DNA of 64,000 nucleotides from Hypoxylon rubiginosum (taxonomy: Eukaryota; Ascomycota; Sordariomycetes; Xylariales; Hypoxylaceae), in assembly GCA_902806565.1 (NCBI GenBank), contig CADCXA010000006.1, forward strand, positions 2,108,001 through 2,172,000, read 5' to 3'. This document shows, in pieces, positions 57,154 to 64,000 of the stretch (positions are counted from its first letter, which is position 1; each line of letters opens with the position of its first letter). The notes beneath the pieces were generated by a model. It searched no databases and was not told the DNA's origin. It saw only the letters and a program-made list of their open reading frames with translations. The translations under genes and the position numbers were made by a program.

Positions 57154-58342
57154 TCAGTCGCCGTTTTCCCGTGGCTCGCGCGGCTCTCGGGGTTCCCGAT
57201 TCTGTCCACCTCTGCCGCCGCCGCGGCCACCTCTCCTGCCACGGCCGCCCCTCTCGCCGCGCTCGCCGCGCCCGCCGCCTTCCTTGTCGCCGTCCTTGCC
57301 GTCGGTCTTGGCGTCGCCGTCGGTGTTCAGGACGGCGGTGGCGAGGCGCTGGCTCAGGTCGATCTGGGTGCGGATGCTGTTGGCGAGGTAGCTGACCATG
57401 AGGACGTCCTGGATGTGGTTGTTGAAGTCGGAGTCGACGACGGCGGGCTCGACCTTGGGGGCGAGGGAGAGGGCGGACATGAGGAGCTGGCCGAGGGCGT
57501 TGTTGGGCTCAACCTCCTCGTCGACGACCTGGCCGACGTAGTCGGAGGCGCGCTCGAGCAGGTCGAGGGTGTGGTCGAGGGTGCGGGTCAGGGCGGCGAC
57601 GTCGCTGGCGACGGGGGCGGAGCGGGACTCGGCGTCGCGGGCCGAGGCGATGAGGTCGAGGGCGGAGCGCTCGGCGTCGTTGTAGAGGATGCGGTGGGGC
57701 ACCTGGATGAAGAGGCAGCTCTCGGAGGCGCGCTCGGGGTTGACGGCGACGGGGGAGGAGATGTAGGCGCGGGTGCGGACGTCGGCCTGGGGGTCGGCCG
57801 AGACGGTCAGGTGGACGGCGGGGTGGGGGAAGGTGCCGGTCTCGGGGGAGGCGAAGAAGTTCTGGATCAGGGCGCTGAAGCTGTTGAGCTCGTGGCTGGT
57901 GGTGTACCAGCCGAGCAGGACCTCGCGGGGGTGGGCGCGCAGGTGCAGCGACAGCATGTTCTTCTGGTACTCGACGTCTACTTCTACCTGGTCCTCGTTC
58001 TCCGTGTGCGGGATAGCGAACGACGACGCTACCGTCACCTCGCTGCCGTCCTCCGACCGGCTACCCACCAGCGCGCCGATAACGCGGGATGAGGCCGTCG
58101 GAATATCGCGGCGAGTGGCATGGTCGAGGATGGAGAGAACTGCCTACGTTGGGGGAATTATATGTTAGATGTAATATACAAGAAAATATACAAAATATAT
58201 ATATATGTAAGCAAACCAGCCAAGGAAAAAGACATACTGATGGCTGAATGGCAACGGAGAGCGGGGCCATGCTGCTGTGAAAGTTCATAGTCGGCGCCAG
58301 AGGACGCGACAGGTGGAGGAAGGACTCCACGGCCATAGCCAT
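57154..58342 (-). CDS. Translation initiation factor eIF3 subunit F, 364 aa
   Basis: MPN-domain subunit of eIF3, which binds the 40S subunit in initiation. Exon 1 is 58342-58238 and exon 2 is 58143-57154; the 94-nt intron (GTATGT...ACGTAG) is phase 0. Residues 1-35 lead into [13 protein letters not shown] and [16 protein letters not shown], the MPN start, then [20 protein letters not shown]. The JAMM metal motif (HxH...D) is absent, as normal for eIF3f. The C-terminal helices ([20 protein letters not shown]) fit PCI-MPN scaffold packing. The last 60 residues are unusual: about ten RG or RGG steps ([15 protein letters not shown]) ending in [13 protein letters not shown]. High GC gives long antisense open frames, which are shadows. 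Divergent from UTP25, a ribosome-biogenesis gene. Confidence 0.93.
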
Positions 58343-58834
58343 GATTGCGGTTTATATCCGAAAGAGGATGGTCTGGCTGGGAATATTCGTAGATCTGGGG
58401 GATTGCGATTGGAGTTAAAGGAGCGTTGTCGCGTTGCGTCCCCGTCTCGGTTTGTTAAAAAGGTGAACTTTTTTTGCGGCGATGTAATTTTCACCCTCTG
58501 TAGTGGGGGGTCTTCAGCAGGTTGTGGGCAAGGCTGAGGGGAACAGGGATTTTCAGCGGAACGAACAACGGCCAAAAGATTCGGAATTTTAAACAGGGGT
58601 ATAGTGGGGTAATCTGCCAGCCCTGCTATTTGGATAAGGCCGTGGCGTTGAGATATCGTGGGGCTATTTGTGGCTTGCGCGCAAGAAATTCTACAAGGCT
58701 GACGATTAATTCTTTAGAATTTCTTCATCGGATAATACTATGTGCTAACCGTTAATTTTTTATTGATAAAGTTCATTCACCTCTAATATTTTAAATACTC
58801 ATTTGGATCCTTCGATTCATTTTGAGCTCAAAAC
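58343..58834. promoter_or_regulatory. Shared divergent promoter, eIF3f / UTP25
   Basis: A 492-bp interval between start codons of a translation factor and a ribosome-biogenesis factor, suggesting joint growth control. An AATTTCTTC/GAAATTCT pair flanks 58686-58728. No known site can be named with confidence. Confidence 0.45.
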
Positions 58835-61137
58835 ATGCCAAGCAAACCCAGAGGCGGTGCTCGTCGTGGTGGACCGCCTAGAGGAAGGGGTGGGAAGGTG
58901 AGAGGAAATAGAAGCTATGGTAGAGGCCCTAGGTTCGACAACGCAAGAGTTGCAGATATCGAGTGAGTCCTACACTTATTTATTTTCAAGAATTGCATCT
59001 AATATCCGCACAGGGAGGTAGAGGATGAAGAACCTGAAGAGGATGAAGAACCTGAAGAGGATGAACCCCCATCCGAAGAAGTATCTGAAGATGACGCCTC
59101 CGGGTCAGAAGGAGAAGAGGAACAGGCCAGCAGCCGACCCTACCTCGCTTTAATGCAGAGTTTATCAAAGGAATCAGAAGTGCCTCACTCCAAAAGGAGA
59201 AAACTTGACCACCAATCTGAAGAGGCCAAGTCAAGTACACAGCCTGATCAGGAAGAGACTGGTATGGTCAATGAGGATGAAGAACGGGATATCGATCATG
59301 TAGAGGAGCCGGAGGAGGGTCCCGAAACTGAAATTGTGGTTGACGATGATGATGATGATGACGATATCCCAGATTCATCTGATCCATTTGAGACTCACTT
59401 CGTCAACCCCGACCAGGATCAGTTGCAGATACGCCTCAAGGGAATCCAGGAAGATGAATGGATCCAATCGTACACAGAGCAACACGGTTGGAGGCTAATA
59501 AGGAACCTTCCTGGAAACGATCCACCTGGACCAGCGCTCCCGACTCCTATACCTGGACCATCTAGCTTAAACCTCAAGAGTAGGCTTGCCGAGGCGGCTA
59601 GGCGAAAACGACCAACATTCGACAAACTGGAGCAGGTCTTATACCCACTGACCTTTGCCTATAACGATCTCCTATTTTGTGCGCGGACGACGAAAAATGC
59701 AGAAAACCTGCGACGGATGGCATGTCTCCATAGTGTAAATCATATCTTCAAGTACGAACCCCCTAAGTAAACTGTCAAGCTACGGTCTACTAACCATACT
59801 ATAGAACTCGAGACAGAGTCATCAAGAATAATGCCAAGCTCTCAAAGCAGGGCGATAATGGCGACTTTGAGCCCAGAGACCAGGGTTTCACACGCCCCAA
59901 GGTCCTTATGATATTGCCAACCCGAAGCTCCGCGGTCAAGATGGTCAACATGATATGCTCCCTTTGCGAGCCGGAGCAGCAGGAGAACAGAAAACGCTTC
60001 GACGACTCGTACGTGGATAAGGAGGTCAAGTTCTCAACAGACCGTCCGGAAGACTTCCGCGATCTCTTCGAGGGCAACGACGACGACATGTTCCGGATCG
60101 GGATCAAGTTCACGCGCAAGACCATCAAGTACTTCTCGCAGTTCTACAACTCGGACATCCTGATGGCGTCCCCGCTGGGCCTGCGCATGGCCATCGGGTC
60201 CGAGGAGGGCGGCGGCGGCGGCGACAAGAAGCAGAAGAAGATGGACTTCGACTTCCTGAGCTCGATCGAGGTCGTCGTCGTGGACCAGGCCGACGCGCTG
60301 CTCATGCAGAACTGGGAGCACGTCGAGTACATCTTCGAGCACCTCAACCTGCAGCCGCGCGAGGCGCACGACTGCGACTTCAGCCGCGTCCGCGAGTGGT
60401 ACCTCGACAAGCAGGCCCCGCACTTCCGCCAGACCGTCGTCCTGTCGGCCTTCAACACGCCCGAGCTCGCCGAGCTGCACCGCCGCTTTGGCCGCGGCTG
60501 GGCTGGCCGCGTGCGCGTCCAGCCCGCGTCGTACGCCGGCGCCATCGAGGAGCTCGGGTCGGCCCTCGTCAAGGCCAAGCAGACCTTCTCGCGCTTCGAG
60601 GCCCCCTCGGCCGCCGCCGAGCCCGACGCGCGCTTCGAGTACTTTACGAGCGCCGTAGTCCCATCCCTCACCAAGCGCGGCAACGCTGGCGGCACCCTGA
60701 TATTCGTGCCCAGCTACCTGGACTTCGTCCGCGTCCGCAACCACTTCGCGACGGCGCCGGCGCTGGCCGGGGTCACGTTCGGCGTCGTCAGCGAGTACAC
60801 GGACCTACCCGCGGCGTCGCGCGCGCGCTCGCACTTCGCCGCCGGCCGCCACCAGGTCTTGTTATATACGGAGCGCGCCCACCACTTCCGGCGGCACGCG
60901 CTGCGCGGCGTGCGCCGCGTCGTCATGTACGGGCTCCCCGACAACCCGGTCTTCTACCGGGAGGTCGTCGCCGGCTACCTCGGCCGCAGCGAGCAGGACC
61001 TCAAGCTCGAGCCGGGCCAGGGGGTCGTCCGCGTCTTGTTCTCGAGGTACGATCTGCTGAAGCTCGAGCGCGTCGTGGGGAGCAAGAGGGTGGGGAGGAT
61101 GGTGAGGGAGCGCGGGGATACGTTTGATTTCGTGTAG
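58835..61137 (+). CDS. UTP25: UTP25 (DEF/DIEXF family), small-subunit processome factor, 732 aa
   Basis: Nucleolar factor needed for early 18S pre-rRNA cleavages. Exons are 58835-58962, 59014-59751 and 59805-61137 with GTGAGT/GTACGA donors. The N-terminus is RGG-like ([17 protein letters not shown]), followed by a long acidic region with a duplicated 18-bp unit at 59021-59056 and an Asp8 run. The helicase-like core starts near residue 165 ([16 protein letters not shown]). It keeps [17 protein letters not shown] and, in place of a DEAD box, [19 protein letters not shown]; a Walker A is not evident, as known for this inactive-helicase family. The C-terminal RecA-like part includes [18 protein letters not shown] and [22 protein letters not shown] content rises sharply after about 60000, still in frame. 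Confidence 0.93.
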
Positions 61138-61561
61138 CGTAGATCATACATACATACATAGATGGGGAGTGGGTGGGTGTTATGGACATGGAGAATTAAC
61201 TAGCATATATCACGGAATTAATGCGAAATGTAAATTGTAAATTGGTATTTCTTTCTTGTCTTTTGCGTAGTGGTAGTACATATTTCGTACAGAGCCATCG
61301 TATCTAGCTGGCCCTTAATGCTTCCGGTGCTTCTATGGATGCCATGGTAGTAAGCACACCCACATGCTTCAAGGCCAGGTATCCCGGCATATACGAGTCT
61401 GGAGACGAGTCATTTTGGTGATGGTCTTGCTCGTTCCATTCCATGAACCCACGTTCATCTTCTCCTCACAGACCTATCCGTTACTACGGAAGTAGAGCTC
61501 TTCGCTTCTCACATTTCCGGCCCTATTCAACCCCCCTTGAATCAGCCACAACCACAACCCC
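61138..61561. other. Intergenic between convergent genes
   Basis: 3' flanks of UTP25 and the bL17m gene. Short CATA repeats lie just after the UTP25 stop. No gene supported. Confidence 0.5.
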
Positions 61562-62227
61562 CTAAACCGTCGGCGCCTCCGGTGTCCCCTTCCCGCCGAG
61601 CCGTAGCCCGGCGACCCTTCTGACCATGTCGTCGAACGCCGTCTGCCCCCCCGGCCGGAACCGCGTGACCTTGGCGCGGTTCAGCAGCGTGAGCTCCCTG
61701 GACGGCCGTCCCAGCCGCTCGTCGCGCGCCACCGCCGCCGCCGTCATCGCGAACCGCAGGTCCCGCGGCCCGTCGACGAGCTCGAGGATGGCCGAGTCGC
61801 CCTGGTCGTACCGCGACTTGGGCTCCGTACGCAGCACCCGCGTGTAGCCCCCCGGGCGCTCGGCGTAGCGTTTTCGCAGCTCGCCGAAGAGCTTGGGGAG
61901 GAGGGCGTGGGGGGTCTGTGGTTTTTTGGGGTTGGTCTGTTAGTTCCTCTTCTTCGGGTCCCAGCTGTGCCTGACGGTGGGATGGAGAGGAACAGAGGGA
62001 GGGGAACGTACGTATAAGATCCCGGTAGCTTTCCGTCTGCTCGTCTCGTTGTTCCGCTTAGCGAGGGTGATGAGCTTCTCGGCCAGGCGCTGTGTCTCTT
62101 TGGCCTTGGGCCATGTGGTGCGGACGGATTCGTGCTGGACGAGGGCGGTGACCAGATTCCGCAGCAGGGCTTGTCGATGGGACGATTTCCGACTCAGGTG
62201 TCGGTACCTGACTAGACCTCCCGCCAT
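61562..62227 (-). CDS. MRPL8: Mitochondrial ribosomal protein bL17m, 189 aa
   Basis: Large-subunit protein of the mitochondrial ribosome near the polypeptide exit tunnel. Exon 1 is 62227-62012 and exon 2 is 61915-61562, phase 0, with a GTACGT donor and a CCACAG acceptor. The start MAGGLVRYRHLSRKSSHRQA, then LLRNLVTALVQHESVRTTW and AKETQRLAEKLITLAKRNN, is the classic L17 N-domain. After the splice come LLPKLFGELRKRYAERPGGY and RYDQGDSAILELVDG, the conserved second half. There is a fungal extension of about 65 residues after the bacterial-type end. Divergent from MIC12. Confidence 0.94.
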
Positions 62228-62672
62228 CCTTTAATCGATTGAGCTAAGGGCGTGATGCTGAAAGCTCTGTAGGTAGTGGAAAGTCGATATATTTTGGTCA
62301 GATTTGAGGTAGAATTATCCGATTATCCAATTATCCAATTATCGATAGGTACAAAAATACTTTCACAGAAAGCGGAATTTTCTGGGTCCCTTGGTCTTGG
62401 CACGGACGGGTGCTTTAGGTACGTACCTTTTTCTTAAAGGTAGCGCGACTTTCGACTTTCGTCATTCGAGAAATTCAAACTCCGACACTGAAAGAACACA
62501 TTTATTACGACCAGTCGAGTCTCTACTTCCCTAAGCACTACAGAAAAGAGCTCCTGAAGCATTCACTCGTTTATTATTTGTCTCGGGTACACAATTGGTC
62601 TCTCATAACACTTGCGCCATAGTGCGCCCATCCTACAGTTCATCCTACGGTTCATCCTACATACAGCTCAGT
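62228..62672. promoter_or_regulatory. Shared divergent promoter, bL17m / MIC12
   Basis: A 445-bp interval serving two mitochondrial genes. It contains CCGATTATCCAATTATCC words near 62318-62340 and three TCATCCTAC repeats near 62640-62660 just before the MIC12 start. Function inferred from position. Confidence 0.45.
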
Positions 62673-63461
62673 ATGGGCTTCACAACGGGCTTTGTACGCT
62701 CTCCTTTCTAGACCACGCCTTAGAACGCTTTACTAACTAGCCCATTTCACACGCAGACCGGAGGTGTCACCCTCACCCTATCTATAGCATACCTGACAGT
62801 CCTATCGCACCAGCGACACCGAGAACACCAAGCCGCCATCCTACGCCAGCAGACACGCGTGCTCTCCAGCATCATCGACCCCCTCCCGCCGCCACTGCCA
62901 CCCACGCGCTCCGAGGTAGCCGCGGCCGAGCGCGAGACTCTTATCGAAAAGGCCAAGGACCGCTGGAACGCCGAGGTCGAGGGCGCCGTGCGGTGGGCGC
63001 AGACCAAGGACTGGGACGAGGTGCGCGAGGACTTGGAGACCGCCGTCGGCAGGTTGTGGGCCAGGGCCTTCGGCGAGTCGCTGGAGAAGGCGGAGCAGGG
63101 CGAGACGAGGGCCCGGAATGTCACAAGCGAGACGACCTCAGGCGTAGCCGCCGCTGCGAAGAGCGCCTACGCAGATGCGAAAGCTAAGGGTTCCGAGGTC
63201 GCAGCTAAGACCGAGGAGAAGGCTGAGGAGGCAAAGGGATCCATTTTCAGCAGTATAGGAAAGGCCTTTGGAAGGGGCAAGGAGGTGGCTAGCCAGGCAG
63301 TTGGGATAGCCGAGAAGAAGGCCGATGAGCTACCGTCAACCCTCTCTGCGGAAGAGAAGGCCCTTGCACAGCGGTATCAGGGATCATCTAGTCTCAACCA
63401 GAGCACTGAAGAGGTGCTGGCGGCTAGATACAAGGGGAGCGATACCCAGCTGAAAGCGTGA
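62673..63461 (+). CDS. MIC12: MICOS complex subunit Mic12 (Aim5), 241 aa
   Basis: Inner-membrane subunit that stabilises crista junctions with Mic10. The tiny first exon, 62673-62693, encodes MGFTTGF; the 63-nt intron (GTACGC...ACGCAG, branch ACTAACT) is phase 0; exon 2 is 62757-63461. The spliced start MGFTTGFTGGVTLTLSIAY is the conserved N-terminal membrane segment, followed by LSHQRHREHQAAILRQQTRV. The rest is an intermembrane-space domain rich in helices: RWNAEVEGAVRWAQTKDWDE is the conserved Mic12 patch, then Ala/Lys/Glu-rich amphipathic repeats, and YQGSSSLNQSTEEVLAARYK at the end. Family certain. Confidence 0.92.
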
Positions 63462-63875
63462 GAGAAAAATCGAACTGTGAGTGACTCAACACTCAATTCT
63501 CACCTTTAAGGACATCATCTGTATAAAATAAGGGGCAAACAATAGATTCACCCAGGTCCTTGCTTCTACAACGCACTATTAACCTTGGTCAATTAAAACT
63601 AATATTCACGAATATTTTACAAACTACCTGAGCAATGCATAAATAGAGAATCTTTATTTTAATCTGAACTCACATATACACAAGCACCTAATTTCACTCG
63701 CCACACAACCCAGACAAACTCCAGCTCATGCTTCGAGGCCTTGTAGTATCTATATATGACCGTGAAATCCCCCCGGAACTCCTCAATTGACCATCTTCTC
63801 GTATATATACATACCCTTATAATTTTACCATTAACACTGCCATTACCTACTCGTCCTCGACACAACGCAGCAGCC
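63462..63875. promoter_or_regulatory. Intergenic with a TATA-like element before the last gene
   Basis: 3' flank of MIC12 and upstream region of the gene starting at 63876. A TATATATA-type element at about 63802-63808 sits some 70 bases before that ATG, a plausible core promoter position. No coding sequence is supported here. Confidence 0.45.
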
Positions 63876-64000
63876 ATGTTCTCTAAACTATTAGACCGCT
63901 TCCGCGACGACCTAGATGCCCTCCGACATTCCAGCTCTCGACCAAGCCGCTGGACTACGGACAAGGGCCAGAGCAAGAGCACGAAGGGTGGCGTAAGCGG
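63876..64000 (+). CDS. Start of an unidentified gene, cut by the window end
   Basis: Open frame from an ATG in good context (CAGCCATGT), MFSKLLDRFRDDLDALRHSS, followed by a Ser/Arg/Lys-rich stretch (RPSRWTTDKGQSKSTKGG). The frame is open for all 41 complete codons to the window edge, and the upstream TATA-like element fits. The start is helical and amphipathic. Too short to assign; it could also run into an intron within this piece. Confidence 0.45.
   Translation, partial: MFSKLLDRFRDDLDALRHSSSRPSRWTTDKGQSKSTKGGVS

Noticed and set aside
57145..58092. 315-codon plus-strand Gly/Val/Glu-rich open frame
   Set aside because: Antisense shadow of eIF3f caused by high GC content.
60034..60744. 236-codon minus-strand open frame
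   Set aside because: Antisense shadow of UTP25 in its GC-rich third exon.
1..64000. CRISPR arrays, bacterial operons, dispersed 5S rRNA, U6 or intact transposon
   Set aside because: No regularly spaced repeats, no transposase or reverse-transcriptase-like frames, and none of the 5S or U6 signature words that I know were found by eye.

Overview
The window is nuclear DNA of a filamentous ascomycete (Pezizomycotina). A Sordariomycete, perhaps Xylariales-like, is my guess; the order is not proven by anything seen here. The support is: split genes with short introns (about 47-200 nt) carrying GTAAGT-type donors and CTAAC branch sites; fungal families (two Zn2Cys6 proteins, Dre2, Stf2, Mic12, Swc4, fungal F-box proteins); dispersed eukaryotic tRNA genes, one with an intron; no operons or Shine-Dalgarno sites.

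Layout. 0-2.6 kb: the 3' exon of mitochondrial methionyl-tRNA formyltransferase (cut by the window edge) and a convergent STF2-like gene whose start codon is split by an intron. 3.6-7.1 kb: a relic zone with a duplicated 77-bp tRNA-derived element, a fragment of a fungal F-box-like gene and an almost complete F-box-type gene with one in-frame TAG. 8.7-9.8 kb: DRE2 (cytosolic Fe-S assembly). 10.5-11.4 kb: an unrecognised two-exon gene. 15.4-17.0 kb: a Yck-type casein kinase 1. 18.2-21.9 kb: a divergent pair, a p24 cargo receptor and SWC4 (SWR1/NuA4). 22.5 kb: tRNA-Glu. 23.6-26.0 kb: a Zn2Cys6 DNA-binding domain fused to a maltose/galactoside-acetyltransferase-like domain that seems to lack its catalytic histidine. 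26.0-41.8 kb: nearly 16 kb without a convincing protein gene, holding tRNA-Arg (with intron), tRNA-Gly, short minisatellites and many copies of a palindromic TAGGTACCTA-type word. 41.8-44.2 kb: a Zn2Cys6 transcription factor. 46.5-63.5 kb: a compact housekeeping block with a mitochondrial PPR protein, splicing factor Cwf18, a zinc-knuckle/RS-rich protein, an R3H-SUZ RNA-binding protein, eIF3f, UTP25, mitochondrial ribosomal protein bL17m and the MICOS subunit Mic12. A further gene starts at 63,876 and leaves the window.

How the genes relate. Fungal neighbours are usually co-expressed only loosely. Still, the right-hand block is strongly biased to RNA processing, translation and mitochondrial biogenesis, and is arranged mostly as divergent pairs sharing 440-500 bp promoters (PPR/CWF18, eIF3f/UTP25, bL17m/MIC12) with convergent 3' ends close together.

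The points most worth a second look are the fused, probably catalytically dead acetyltransferase-like regulator; the zinc-knuckle gene whose first intron has no usable GT donor; the split AUG of the STF2-like gene; the duplicated tRNA-derived element; and the long gene-free stretch with its recurring palindrome. Splice sites were placed by eye from donor/branch/acceptor motifs, reading-frame continuity and remembered family conservation; no database search was possible.
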